A stretch of DNA of 64,000 nt from Sternotherus odoratus. Lineage: Eukaryota > Chordata > Testudines > Kinosternidae. Where the stretch lies: the NCBI GenBank assembly GCA_032164245.1, contig JAVMKO010000002.1, positions 58,251,840 to 58,315,839 on the forward strand. Reading direction: 5' to 3'. Positions 1-12,612 of the stretch are shown piece by piece. The notes beneath the pieces were generated by a model. That model did not search any database, was not told the DNA's origin, and worked only from the letters and a program-made list of their open reading frames with translations. The first letter of the stretch is position 1, and the number at the start of each line of letters is the position of its first letter. The translations under genes and the position numbers were made by a program.

Positions 1-1066
1 CTGCCTAAGGACCAACAGTATTATATTCACTATAATTATACAATAATATACAATCATTTCAACCAGGAGATGGGGGTCCTAACTACTTGGCCCAGATTCC
101 TTTGGCCTTAATGTTCCTCTGGCAATTTGTTGGAAGACTTATCAGTACCCAATGACAGTGTGACTAAATTTAAAAAATAAATGATCACCATTTATCCAGC
201 CAACGCAGGGGCAATATTATCTTTCCTAGGGCCCCACACCTGCTGTAGGGAAAAACCCTTTAAAGGGAATTTCTCTAAGGTTGGGGAGTCCCTGGTACTG
301 GTAGCCTGGCTCCAATGGGGATGAGAGGAGACACTGGCATTCCAGAACCAGTACAAAAGCAAAGTGCTGCCACATGGCTGGTCTGCATCAGATCTCTTAA
401 GATCTATGCAGAACCCATAGGCTCTGGGGACCCACAGCTACTTCCAGAGGAACAATTAAACAGTGTGGGAGTGGCTCAGCACAGAGAATTTCAGTGTTCC
501 CTCTCTCCCCCATAACCTCACTTTGTTGGCTTCACCAGGGGAATAATGGTCAATGTGACCCAGGCCTATAAAACATAGTTTCTATGATAGAATGCCTGGC
601 TGGAGGAAGATTTTGAATACAGTCTAAAATTAATGTATATATTTTTTGTGTTCAGATATATTTTCATTACATGTTCCAATAACAAGTTACACATCTATCA
701 TTTTGAGTCAGTTCATATTTTATTGTTATAAACTAAGATGGTCTAGACAATACGGAAAGTTTGTTTCCTGCTGATAAATCATGCAGTTTTATTATATTTG
801 TGTATAATGCTGCAGTTGCTAACTAGGGTTGGAGTGAGATAATGTTGATTGGATTATGCAGCTGGTGTGAAACGGTTTAAATTTATCAGCAGATAAGCTA
901 CTGTATATGATCTTTTAATCAGTGATGAGACTAGCAGTAGGTATTAATTAGGAAGAATTATTCATTTGTGATCCTGTTGCTACAGTACACAGAATCAATG
1001 GCTGTTATTTTGTAAATATAATTTTTCCACAAAGGTATTTTGGGTGAAAAAAATAGTTTGAGTGAT
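1..1066. other. RGS20 intron (inferred), no gene recognised
   Basis: AT-rich single-copy-looking DNA with no exon, RNA gene or repeat that I recognise. It belongs to the RGS20 intron if the exon at 15.0 kb is correct. Confidence 0.4.
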
Positions 1067-1133
1067 GGGCCCAATTCTGCTGTTGCTGAAGTCAGTGGAA
1101 ACTTTGCTACTGACTGCTGGATGGATTGGGCCC
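1067..1133. repeat. Short foldback repeat with GGGCCCAAT ends
   Basis: Begins GGGCCCAATTCTG and ends GGATTGGGCCC, with a GAAGTCAGTGGA core. Relatives with a TTGACTTCAATGG-type core recur in this window (near 8820-8890, 12050-12145, 21840-21910), which marks it as one of the small palindromic interspersed repeats common in turtles and crocodilians. Confidence 0.5.
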
Positions 1134-1390
1134 TAATACTTATTTTCCAACCTCAGATCTTCTGAACAATGAAAAATTTCAATTAGAAATTGCATTTTGT
1201 GGAACTGTTTGCGTTTGACTAGTTTATGACATTACATACAAGCAGCAAAATATGCAACTTCAACATGATCTAGAGATGAAAGAGGAATGTAGTGGAATAG
1301 AGAATTTATAATGTTTTGCATTGTTCAGAAAGTGTTTCCAATACAGCAGTGTGTGACTCTACCCTGAGAATTTCATACACAACTGTGGTA

Positions 1391-2040
1391 ACAAAGAGTC
1401 CTGTGGCACCTTAAAGACTAACTTGCTTGCATCCAACGAAGTGGGTATTAGCCCACGAAAGCTTATGCTTCAATACTTTAGTTCAGGGGTCTCAAACTCA
1501 AATGACCACGAGGGCCGCATGAGGACTAGTGCACTGGCTCGAGAGCCGCACCACTGACACACACACACACACACCCTCGCTGCCCCGGCTGTGCCCCCAC
1601 TCCACCCCTTCCATGAGGACTAGTGCACTGGCCCGAGGGCCGCACCACTGACACACACCCCGCCCTTGCTGCTCCGGCTCCGCCCCCACTCCACCCCTTC
1701 CAAGAGGTCCCACCCCTGCCCCACCTCCTCCTCTGAGCATGCAGCTCCCCATTCCCTCCTGGAAAGCACTAGGCACCACCAACAGCTGTTTGGCAAACAA
1801 AGCAAGAGCAATCTAGGAAGTCCAGAGCTAGAAACACACGCGGCCCAGCCAGGCAGCAGAGAAGCCTCCACTTCTGGCCCCTCCGTCCTGCAAACTGCTA
1901 TGGGAGGACCGGGGGGGGGGGGGGCAGGAAGCTTGGCGGGCCGCAGGGAAGGGCTTGGCGGGCCGCATGTGGCCCCTGGGCCGCATGTTTGAGACCCCTG
2001 CTTTAGTTAGTCTTTAAGGTGCCACAGGACTCTTTACCTC
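1391..2040. mobile_element. Palindromic MITE split by a hAT insertion
   Basis: The outer element has perfect 27-bp inverted arms at 1393-1419 and 2009-2035 (AAAGAGTCCTGTGG... and its complement). Between them the MITE core (to 1483) is interrupted by a 517-bp hAT. Without the insertion the MITE would be only about 130 bp. A relative without an insertion lies at 50729-50814 in the opposite orientation. Confidence 0.8.
1484..2000 (+). mobile_element. Non-autonomous hAT transposon, copy 1
   Basis: Terminal inverted repeats CAGGGGTCTCAAAC and GTTTGAGACCCCTG, flanked by a perfect 8-bp target duplication CTTTAGTT (1476-1483 and 2001-2008), diagnostic of the hAT superfamily. The GC-rich interior carries direct repeats of GCACTGGC..GAG(A/G)GCCGCACCACTGACAC, an (AC)n run and a G-tract. 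Its open frames are shared with copy 2 at 63242-63756 and are not proteins. Confidence 0.9.
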
Positions 2041-3259
2041 TGCTATTCCAGACTAATATGGCTACCTCTCTGATTCCATACACAACTGTAACACCTAAGT
2101 GAGAAAAGCAGCAGGAAACATCACCTCTACATCCATAACAGTTTCAAGAGTCTGCCCAATGTCTTTCTTGCCCCTGCAGCACTGTGGAAATGCCAATTTT
2201 CTCTGCTTACAGCAAAGCTAAAAATGTTTTTAAATGAAAGTCTATAAAATTCAGCACTATGACCAAGATTGTTAAGAGCTCGTGATGCTTTATAGACTTT
2301 TGAAAACTTTATAGCTCTCAGCGGGAAAGCACACATTTGTTTGCTAGAGGTGTAAAGAGTTGAGCCCTGGTGATCAGCATACAAACCAAGTGAATGGATT
2401 ATATGTCAAGAAGAATTGCTATGTGCATAAGAAGTGCAGAGCAGAGAGACAGAATTCTCTCTCCTGACTTCCAGTAGTGAAATAACCTGTGCTTTTCTTG
2501 GCTACAACTGCCACTATGGGTGATTGGGAGGAGGAGTGGTGCCCCCTCCCTGCCGTCACAGGGTTTGGGACTTGTGGACAAGCACTCTACTCAGATCCGC
2601 TGGATATGTCCCTATCCATGTCTCCAAATTGCTCGTTATTCCCTTCATATTTTCGCACTCTAAGCCAGAGCTCTGTTTTGCAGTATGCAGTGGAGGTGTA
2701 GGAAACTCACACAAAGTGAGCCATAGAAGGCTTCTCAGCATTTGGTCTCTTAGCAATAAGCGTTGGAACCTGTCACCTGAAGATCACCTGTTCGAATTCA
2801 GATCATGTGAGTGACCAAAGTTAGGTACAGAGGGCAATCCATTGGCCGGTAAGTGATCTATATAAAACGAGTGGCCTGGGCAATGGGGAGAACACATCAC
2901 AAAAACTGGCACTGCTTGGTGACAGGCTTGCTGACAAGGGTGCCAATTAGCAGAGATGCTAACACCAGAAAGGCCTTGAAGTTAGAACCCTTCACCTGAA
3001 GCTAATGGGGGAACCTGATGCTGCTCCTGCCACCCATGCAGTGCTTGTTCTGTAGCTCAAGTGAACTTCAGCCTTCAGAGTGTGTCCATCCAGCACCATT
3101 TTCAAACATCACAGTCACATACAAACATTCAGCAAGCAGCCCCCTCTGTACAGAGCAGATTTGGATTTACCAAAGACATTGGTGTAGCACTCAATTATCA
3201 CTGGATTGGGAAACTTTACAATTTGACCAGCTCTTGTTTTTATGCTCCGTGAAATGGAG
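2041..3259. other. RGS20 intron, no gene or repeat recognised
   Basis: Mixed-composition DNA. Short open frames are present but they overlap on both strands and have no splice-site support. Confidence 0.35.
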
Positions 3260-3740
3260 CATAAATTGTTTTTTAGGTTGGGTGCAGGAGAGGAGTTCTG
3301 ATCTGCGGCAGTGGGTTGGGGGTGGAGGAGAGGGTGTGAGGTGCAGGCTCCAGCCGGGAGGCGCTTACCACAAGTGGCTCCTGGCCATCAATCAGCACAG
3401 TGGAGCACTCAGGCAGGTTGCCTGATTGCCATAGCTCCAAGCTGCTCCCGGAGGCATTTGTGGCCTTCTGCTGGCACATCTCTGGTGCCCCCTGGGTAGA
3501 GGGAGAGAGCGTGTCTCCATGTGCTGCCTGTGCCCGCAAGTGATGCCCCCATAATTGCAGGGACAGTGCTTGTGGTGGGGGCAGCATGAGGAGACACTTC
3601 CCTCCCCCTTCCAGGAGCCTGCCTGAGCGCCCCACTGCGCCACAGGACTTTTTGTGTTCCGGAGTTGGAGATAGCCACCAGTGATTTATTTTTGCAGGTC
3701 CTCTCTTGAGCTGGGCTCCTGGCTGCAGCCCCTAAAGCCC
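3260..3740. repeat. GC-rich interspersed repeat, probably the body of a non-autonomous DNA transposon
   Basis: A purine-rich start (GTGCAGGAGAGGAG, GGGTGTGAGGTGCAGGCT) followed by a GC-rich body in an otherwise AT-rich intron. The style matches turtle hAT interiors. I could not find clean terminal repeats or a target duplication, so the limits are approximate. Confidence 0.35.
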
Positions 3741-6647
3741 CTGCCTTAGTCTGGCCCTGACTATCCTAAACAAATCCTAATTAAAATACCTCACAATCTC
3801 ATGCCAAGTTTTTGCTGTTAGATAAGGTATGAACAGTACCAGTAAAACAAATGGTCTAAGTGCCCTTCATTGAACAGAATGATCAAAGTGCCTTCCATTA
3901 AGCAAAAAGTATGGAAACCAATTGTATTATTACTCTTGAACTAAAACTAAATGAAAGGTCATGGACAAAATTCCACCCCTAAGTGATACATATGCTATTA
4001 GTGTTCATGACAGGGCCTGTATTCAAACGTGGGCACACAACCTTTGCGTAAGTCTCCTGTGGCTATTACTCCTACCACAGACATGACTAATCCCAATAAG
4101 GCAAGGATCATTAACAAACACAAATACTGCTCCCCTCCCGCCCAGCTCAGAATGCCCACACCAGCACTCTGGCTACGGAGAATGAGTAGATTCCACAGGT
4201 GGCAAAGGGGGGAAGAGAGGGAGTGGGGCACAAATGTTGCTCCCCTCCTGGCTGCCTCTCTTCATACATCTGTGCAAATGATTACTTGAATTTGGCCCCC
4301 ATAGCCCAGCAAGCCTGGTTGCTATAGTCTGCATTATGTGGAAGATCCAGGTTTGAGTTATGATCTCTGATTCATTGAACCAGCCAGAATTGAGGTGCTA
4401 TAGACAAATCGATTTGGGAACTTTGAAGACTTCCTCATTTTAAAGCAGGAATGGCCTTCAGCTTTGGGACATGAGAGAGAATGTAAGGGTGGTGGCGGGC
4501 ATATTAAATGCTACAGCTTGGATATATAGGGCACGTTCCTGTGAAAATACCATTTATATACATCATTATGCACCTGGTCCTGTCAAAGGATGGATATCAC
4601 ATATCCTGACAGAAGAACATATTTCTTAGTCAGTTTTCCATTGAAATTGGAAAGAATCAGTAATCAACACTCGCTGGATTCTTGCTCATACAAAAGTCAT
4701 ACAATGAAGTTAGCAGATGAATAAACCACATTCATGTTTCCTTAAATATAACTGCAAATGTGGCTCCCTCAGCTAAAATATTCTGGCTACTTATTCCCAG
4801 GTGCACGCTCTGAAAATAGCAGTCAGTAAATACAGCCTTCTGTGACATAAGCACACCAAGAATAATCATTCATTTGAGAATCAGACACTTATTAGAGCTA
4901 AAAGGTGAGGTGTTCATCTACATAGCTTACACCTGATGCTGCTTATACATGGATCTAGTCTTGGTTAATAGCAATGTTGTCTTTTTTTTGGTTTTCTGAC
5001 CAATGAAGTACAACGTGTCCATCAACAAGAAAAAAGGTGCTTTTCTTCATGAATATTTGTATCTTCTGTGATTAGAGAAAAACCCACCCTATGTTTCACA
5101 GATGAAATATTAACAATGATGACATTTGCCTGTGGGCCAAATCTTCAGATGGTGATAAGCACTGTAGCTTCAATGAAAGTCAGTGAGGCTATGGGGATTT
5201 ACACCTCCTAGGCACAGGGTCAGATCCTTATGTTAACGCTGCAAGTAAAAGTGAATCTCTTTCATAGGCCAGACTTAATACAAAAAGTTGTTAAATGGGA
5301 TTATGGATTCTTTCTTGTTTTATTGCCTCTAAATCCAAGTCTGTGGATTGCCTTTCTTTGAAATTCATTTAGCCGTTATAAAATCCTCTCATTTTGTCTG
5401 AACATTTTCCTTGTTATCTGGACACAGTCATCTCAAAGGAGGTTCTGTGGGAAAAGTAATACAATCCCAATTGCTACAGTTTTCCTCAGGTAATTTCCAC
5501 AGGGTTAACATGGCGACATTGCCTCACTGTCCTGTCCCCATTCTGCCTAGTCCCTGCCCTATTCTCCCATACAGATCTCCAAACCAGTGGAGAGCTGTCA
5601 GAAAATTCTGAAAGAAGGGTGTCGCAAAGATGGATGAGACTTCCTTCTATAGGAGAGGGAGCCATCCGTACCCTGCACTTGGATCTGTAGGGCAGTGTTC
5701 CTCACCCCAGAGTTTTTCATGTTTTTAAAGTGAACAGATTTGGTGAGGATGGACAGATGACAGGGAAGATGTCACAGTCAATGGGAATATTGTGTAAGAC
5801 CTACAAGGTAAAATGTAAACAAGCCCTACAGAACTATTCCTGGAATACACCAAATCTCCCCTTGCATATAATCCCTTTGGGGAATACTGCTAATAATAGA
5901 ATGATGTTCTGTGCCAGTAAATTACAGAATGAAATGCAACACAACAGTAGCACTCTCTTCACAGTGGCACTGAACTTAGTGGGTCAGATTTACTGGCACA
6001 CCATGACTACTTTGTGATACTTCTGCAACATCAAATAGCTGTAAACCCATACTAACTGGCCAGTTAAACTGGCTTTATGTTTGCTTGTGTCAACAGCTAG
6101 AGAGTGCCTGTGAATCTGGGCCCATTTCTAAAAAATATGGAAAACAACCGAACACTATACTAACACTTTTCTTTTGAGGATGGAAGGATGATTATCCCAC
6201 AATCAGAGTAGAATATTCCTCAAAAAGATTTTCAAGGTAATAAGACCTGTATGACTTTCTTTGAAAGAAAGTAAAGTAACCTGAAAAGAATAGATCGCCT
6301 CACTCTGCAGTTTAAAGGCAACAGGAAATTCAGCAGTGCTCTGAGGGCGTTGGTTACTGTTTGACAAAACTTTGTAAGAGCAACCACCACTCATTATCCC
6401 CTTACCTTCTAGCTTTCTAGTTCAAATCCAATATAGGTTGGGCATGACCAAAAGATTTTACTATCTGACGGCTGTTCAATAGCCAATGGGAAATTAATTG
6501 GGTGGTCCAGTTCATTCCGTTAGAGATATGTCCACATCACAAACCCTAACCTCTAATTAGCCAGTTTTAGTCCTGAGAGGTCAGAACTCAGGTTGGGGCT
6601 GAAGTAGATTGACTAGCAGAATGGAGAAGCTTGTGCTTCCAATACCA
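3741..6647. other. RGS20 intron, no gene recognised
   Basis: AT-rich. A foldback-type fragment with a GAAAGTCAGTGAGG core lies near 5130-5230. Nothing else recognised. Confidence 0.35.
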
Positions 6648-6925
6648 TGGACCGAGATTTTCAAAACCAAGAGTCCAACGTTAGGCTCCTAAAATCCGTA
6701 TTTAGGCAAGTAAATAAATGGCTGGATTTGCTAAAGTATATGGCACCAATTCCTAATGCTTCCCTTTCTGGATGCTCAGTACCATTGAAAAATCAGGCCA
6801 CTTTGCCTCTGAACCAAAGCCCATGGAAGGACTTCCATTGATTTCAGCTGGTCTGAGAATATGCTTTTGGTGTGTATATAATGGTTTTGGAATCTAGCTG
6901 TTTTTGAAAATCTGGATCATATTGT
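6648..6925. repeat. Foldback repeat with GATTTTCAAAA ends
   Basis: Starts GACCGAGATTTTCAAAA and ends TTTTTGAAAATCTGGATC, giving imperfect terminal inversion. It is related in style to the element at 12425-12612. These are old, diverged interspersed repeats. Confidence 0.4.
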
Positions 6926-9680
6926 GCTTGCTTTGTAGAGAAGTGGAAGATTTTAGTTTCCAGTTCTGTTAATCTGGCACCTTCCCAAGCACTGATTTAA
7001 AAAAATGCTTACTAAATTATGAAGAAATGTCCCCAAAAAGCAATGATACAACAGACACATTGGTGCCCTTTTGCTATGTTGCTCCGAAGCAGCTGATGCT
7101 GTTATGGGAAGCACCATCTGACCAAAGGCATAAGAAGAGCTAATAGTGTTTTGGAAGGAGTGGGGCAGCCATAGTGGGGGCGGGGGAGTTGAGAGTATGG
7201 AACCCCAAGTCTGGGGAGAATGGAGCAGGGGTGCCCCCAGTCAGCAAAACGGCTGAACAAGCCCAGCTGCTGTGGGCAGGCTGAGGATGTTCCTGCTGGC
7301 AGCTTCATGCTCCACCTTGGTGAGGGATGGATGGATGGGGAGGACACCATGCGCGGTCTGCAATGGAGCGGGAGTGGCTCCTAACATGGACAGCAGAGAT
7401 AGGACAAGGGAAGGAGATGGGACAGTGTCCTGGAAAGGGGGGGTTCCTCCCACATCAAAACAGCACACCCGCACCCCACCACCAGCTACCAAGATGGAGG
7501 GAATAGTTCAGTCATGGTGAAGGGGTCCCCAATATGCTGTACTGCAAAATAGCACCCCTCCCCACCCCCGCTGCCTGAAAGGACCGAAGATGGGAGGAGG
7601 AAACCTTGCAACTGTGCCTTTGCTTCCCTCCCGACACTGGTTTCCCCCTCCTGAAAAATCCCTCTCTTCTAGACCTTCCCCACAATCATACTCTCCACCC
7701 AGGCTCTGTCAGGCGGGACAAGTGGATGGGGCGGTGTGCCCTGGAGCTGCACTGAAAGGCTGGGGTCAGATGGGGAGTAGAAAGATGTAGTTTGGCAGTA
7801 CAATACCCCTACATGCCCCCAGCAATCTCCATCCCTGGATGTGATGACACGAAGTCACAAATGTTGCTCTTATGAAATGGTTATGTTGCTGTTATCGAGT
7901 GGACAATGCACAGTAGGGAAAGTGTTCCCAAGGGAAATGTTGCTCATTAAGTGGTGGTTGCTCTTACAAAGTGTTCTGCAAACAAGCGTCTACTGTATAA
8001 AGAAAAATCAGCCGATATATCCATGTTTCCTATCAAAATAGATAGTAAGTGTAACATGTATAAATGCAACTAACAATAAACAACTTCTGGCTGCTCATTG
8101 TTACTAAAAATCAGTCAAGGGTTAAAATGAAGCCCAATACATATTTGAAAATAATGGAAAGCTAAAATATATATATGTCCTAGCGCTAATACTGAGATAT
8201 TGGATATGAACCTCTCTCCATCCCTAATGCATGCCTGTATGACATTCAGATTATGTGGCATTTCTATGTTTAACCTTTTAGACATAAATGAGTATAAAGA
8301 TCAGGGATGAAAGTTGTATCTTTAGTTCAAAGCTGCTTAAATGATGTTTGGTTGAGCACGTTATTACATTTGTAGTATTTACTAATCTCCGTAGAAGAAT
8401 GTGAGCTCCCTACACCACCCAAAGGAGAAATACATGCAATATAAATAGTCAGGTCAGATTTTTTAAAATCAGAATTGCACTGAAAAAATGATTGAGGCTT
8501 TTATATTACATAATCCTTCCCTTGTTTCATATTGCAACAAAATGGGATTTTCTCAGCTAGCCACAATGCAAAGATGTTATACAGTTACTGAAGCATACGT
8601 ACAATATTCCTCCCACTCACTCTCCTTCCCTAATTATGCAGTTCCTTGAACTCTGATTGGTTCTGGGGATCTGATTTGCATTATTGTATGATTGTTTTAT
8701 AATAATTATACAGTATGTGAGTTCTCAGCATTCTGTGTGTCTAATAATGGCTGACAGCCAATCAGAGTGCATAGATTTCCATAATCACAGTACAATCACT
8801 TTTCAGTAATTATACTGGGCCTGATCGAAAGCTTATCAGGACGATAAAAAACCTCCCATTGACTTCAATGGGCTTTTGGATCAGGCCTGCTATGAATATT
8901 ATGTAAATCTCTCTATTGCCATTCACTATTTTTATTCATAGTTTTTTCTATGGTGCTCACCAGTGAGTTAGAAGAAAGTGATTCTGTGATTTTTTTACCA
9001 TTGTCACAAGAAAGTTATGAGTGGGTGTAGGTTCAAGGTAAATCTTGCTTTCAAAAGCCTTGTTTTATATACTTGCAATGTGGGAGTACTTAAGGCTGGA
9101 ACATATTCTCACTAAAGTCAGTGTAAGATTGTAATTGATCATAATAGGAGCAGGACTGGGCCCTTAAAGCTTGACGTTGACTCCACTTCCTCTCCATTGA
9201 TTAAGGTGACATAAGTTTTCTGCATCAAAAAGGGCAATGTTTTAACTACTCTCAATTTATCATTTATGTTAATAAACACACAAACACCATGAGTCACTTT
9301 GATGAGCTAGAGTTGGGAAAAACTTGGGACTTCTGTTCTTGTACAACTGGAGTTATGGCGCACGGGAGTGATAATTAGGTGGTGGGAATGGAAGAAACAA
9401 GATCAGCTTTCTGTATAGGTGATATTAGCAGCCACCTAGGATGCTACATCAAAGAGGGTGTTGGAATAGAATTGGATCAGTGACCAACAGGAGATCAGTG
9501 AGTGTGATTACAAAAGAAAGTAGTTTCCCTCTATATGGAATTCAGAGGAAACTCAGAAGTGTTATATAAAATGATTTATAGACAGAGAGAAACTAGGTTG
9601 GTTGCCTTCATCTGTGGCTTATTTTTTCAGAGTAGCAGCCCCTAGGAAGAGTTCTGTTCATCTATACAGATTAAAGCATT
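6926..9680. other. RGS20 intron, no gene recognised
   Basis: Contains a moderately GC-rich stretch at 7.14-7.82 kb with no recognisable domain in its open frames. A short foldback with a CATTGACTTCAATGGG core lies at 8820-8890. A pair of inverted CCAAT boxes with an octamer motif lies at 8650-8768 and is discussed as a finding. Confidence 0.35.
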
Positions 9681-9689
9681 GCTTTACAT

Positions 9690-10677
9690 GAGGGGTGGGG
9701 AACCTTTTTTCTGCCAAGGGCCATTTGGACATTTATAATGTCATTCGCGGGCCGCTCCCCCGCCCCCAACAAGGAAGCCCAGGCTGGCAACGGGAGCTGA
9801 GACCCCAACTGGCAAGGGGCCAGCGGGGGAAACCCCAAAGCAGTGGCAGGCGGAGTGCTTAGCCCTGCACTGCTTTGGGGTTTCCCCCGCTGGCCCCTTG
9901 CCAGCCGTGGTCCTGCCGCCTGCCCCAGTCAGCTCCCGCTATCAGCCTGGGTGTAGGGGGTGATCTTCCTTTACCCCCGCCCAGCCTCCCCCCATCTAAC
10001 CGCCTTTCCCCCCCCACCCCTGCCTGGCCCAGCCCATCCCACCGAACCTAACCTCCTCCCCCCTCCCACTCCCAACCCAGCCTCCTGCCCCCCATGCCTG
10101 ACCCGCCCAGCCCAGCCTCCCCCCCACCAAACCTCCTTCCCTCCCGCACCCACGCCTTGCCCACCCCATCCAGCCTAGTCTCCTGCCCCCCTCCCCGCCT
10201 GCCCAGCCTGGCCTCCTCCCCCCACCGCCCCCTTGCCTGCCCCCCAGCCCAGCCTCCTCCCCACCCCCTTGACCATCAGCTCCCCACGGCTCCTCCTTTC
10301 GCCGCCCGGCTAATGGTGGCCGCGTGGCGCCGGCAACTCCCCCAGGTGCTTCCCAGCCCCTACCTTCAGCACGGAGCCGCCCCTGCACATCCCTGGCCGG
10401 CAGCTCCCCCAGACGCTTCCTGGCCCCTTCGCCGAGCGCGGAGCCGCCCCTGCCTGGCAGCCTGCACGTGTCCCTGGCCGGCGGCTCCCCCAGGCGCTTC
10501 CCGGCCCCTTCGCCGAGCCGCCCCCACCTGGTGGCCCACGCACGTCCCTGGCCGGCGGCTGCGGTGCGTCTTCTCTCTACGTCCCAGTGCCTGACTCAGC
10601 CCCAGCCCCACCACGGGCCGGACGGAATTATTTGGCGGGCCGTATAAGGCCCGGGGGCCGGAGGTTCCCCACCCCTG
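9690..10677. mobile_element. 988-bp non-autonomous hAT transposon
   Basis: Terminal repeats GAGGGGTGGGGAACC and GGTTCCCCACCCCTG, flanked by a perfect 8-bp target duplication CTTTACAT (9682-9689 and 10678-10685). The subterminal text GCCATTTGGACAT.. and GCGGGCCGTATAAGGCCC has the 'GCCGCGGGCC' style shared by several hATs here. The interior has a perfect 37-bp inverted repeat (9809-9845 with 9868-9904), a C-rich stretch and a degenerate tandem repeat near 10310-10560 (CCCTGGCCGG recurring at 10391, 10472 and 10546). Confidence 0.88.
9809..9904. repeat. Perfect 37-bp inverted repeat with 22-bp loop
   Basis: Arms 9809-9845 and 9868-9904 are exact reverse complements (left arm starts TGGCAAGGGGCCAGC) around a 22-bp spacer. 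It lies inside the hAT at 9690-10677 and would form a very stable hairpin. Confidence 0.9.
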
Positions 10678-10685
10678 CTTTACAT

Positions 10686-11640
10686 TTAAAAGAGAACACT
10701 TAGAAATGTAACACACCCACACAGTCAGAGGGAACTGTATACAACTCTTATCACTTACAGTTTAGGGTCTGAGTGGGATATGCTTTCATTACAGGAGGCA
10801 GTCAGCACCTTGCACGATCAGCCTGATATCCTCATAACAATCCTCTCACCGAAACCATCCTCTACATTAAAATCTGCCATTCTTTCTAAGAAACAGGTTC
10901 TCCTATGTAGACTAGGTTTGTCTCCATGTCCCAGTGTTTCTTTTTTGAGAGGATGCCTCACACATACCACACCAGCTTTGTGTAAACTTATAACTTCGCT
11001 CTGGGCTTCAGCTGTTGCATGAGACCTCAGTGAAAGTATGTAATTCTAACACACATAACCTTGGCATCTGTGTGCCAGTTCATCTAGAATTAATAGAAAT
11101 TATGATAGCCTTTGGAGATAGAATCTTATAAATACACTGTGCATACAGAAAAATAGCATACACAGATATATCCATGGATAAGGCAGGTGATAAATATCTA
11201 TGGCCTGATTCTCATTTAACGCTAAGGCTGCTTTAGGGCAGTGCAAAGGGACTTTAGAATAATTTCATACTTTACTCCCGCTTCAATTCCCCTTCACAAT
11301 ACCAGAGCAGTATAAATCATAGTCATTCCCACAGAGCAGATCCTCCAATGGTCATAGCTTCATTGACTTACCTCATGTGACAACTGGAGTAGACTTTAAT
11401 GGAGCTTTGACAATGTACAATAGCTGAGGATCTGCAACGTGACATGGAAAACAGCAAGGAACCAATAACCCCAAACACAGAGAACATAAACATTTGCCAA
11501 TTCTACTATTTCTGGCTTTCATATCCAATGAAAACATTTGCCTCGATTTTTTTAATACTTTACAAGCCACTTTACTGTACAAACGATGGAACTCTTGCAC
11601 ATAGTAGATTACCATTCAACCTGATATACTCTGCTGACTC
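10686..11640. other. RGS20 intron, no gene recognised
   Basis: AT-rich DNA with short overlapping frames only. No exon signals or repeats that I can name. Confidence 0.35.
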
Positions 11641-11729
11641 CCATCATACCATATCCTACTGAGTGCTCAGTCACATCATGCTTAATTATGAATGGCCTCC
11701 AAAAAATCCCATTCTACTGTACTATGAAC

Positions 11730-11934
11730 TGACTCATTTCACACAGAAGCTTTGACAGCTCATACTGGGTGTTAGAATCACATGGTGCTGTTTTAGTTAG
11801 TGAGTCATATATTGTACGAGGAGCTTGGATCTGACTCATATTGAACTGTGTTAGGAACTGACTGACACTATACTGGTCTGAAAGCTGGTTTGCATCAGGG
11901 TGACTCATCTTGTAGTGCATTAAATACTGACTCA
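11730..11934. promoter_or_regulatory. Cluster of five AP-1 heptamers (TGA[C/G]TCA)
   Basis: Exact AP-1 sites at 11730-11736, 11801-11807, 11832-11838, 11901-11907 and 11928-11934, plus a half-site-like TGCTGACTC near 11633. Spacing alternates about 70 and 30 bp, suggesting a diverged 100-bp tandem unit with two sites each. It lies in the RGS20 intron about 3 kb downstream of the first coding exon. Whether it is an enhancer or only a decayed tandem repeat cannot be told from sequence alone. Confidence 0.5.
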
Positions 11935-12424
11935 CACAGCATTCCCTATTGAATCTGATTGTTGCAATCTACTTCAGATTGTACCATACTGGAATCTGAC
12001 CACACTGTAAAATTTCTGCATCTATATAGCGACGTTGGATGAAAGCCGGAGTCTAATCTCGCTTGTACCAGTGAAACACAGGAGTAACATCACTGAAGTC
12101 CACCAAGTTATCAGTGTAAACTTGATGTGAGATCAGAATGAGGTCCAGAATTGCTGTCTGTGTAATATAAGAAAATAAACCAAGTGATAATAGCGTGTGG
12201 ACTTCATACAAACAAATGGCTGGTAACTCTCCAAAGAGTTCAAAACCCAGTCCCTAAACATAAATTTAGGGACCACCAATCCTTGGATAGAGTATTTTGA
12301 TAACCGTGACTTTGCTTATCCACTAGTACTACAATATTTCAGCCATAATTCCCACAAGCACTGCTTCCAGAGGATAAAAAAATTCCTTAGTCCATGAAAG
12401 ATTGGTGTTAACTCTCAAAAGCAG

Positions 12425-12612
12425 TTAGTGATTTTTCAGCTCTTTCAGTTTCTGGCTGCCCATCTTGAGATATCTTTTAAAAATGCTTAGTTTTCAGATG
12501 TTCTTAGCATTCCATGCTCTGAACATTAGACTCCATTTAAGATGTTTCAAGTTGGGCAGCCAAAAATGGAGGCACCCAAAATCACTAATTATTTCTGAAA
12601 ATTTAGACCATT
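12425..12612. repeat. Old foldback repeat
   Basis: Left part has TAGTGATTTTTCAG and GGCTGCCCATCTTGA; right part has AAGTTGGGCAGCC and CCCAAAATCACTA, an imperfect terminal inversion. Same style as the repeat at 6648-6925. Confidence 0.45.

Noticed and set aside
1498..1992. Open frames repeated at both window ends (also 63129-63866) suggesting a duplicated gene
   Set aside because: They lie inside two copies of a non-autonomous hAT with target duplications; the match is transposon identity, not a gene family.
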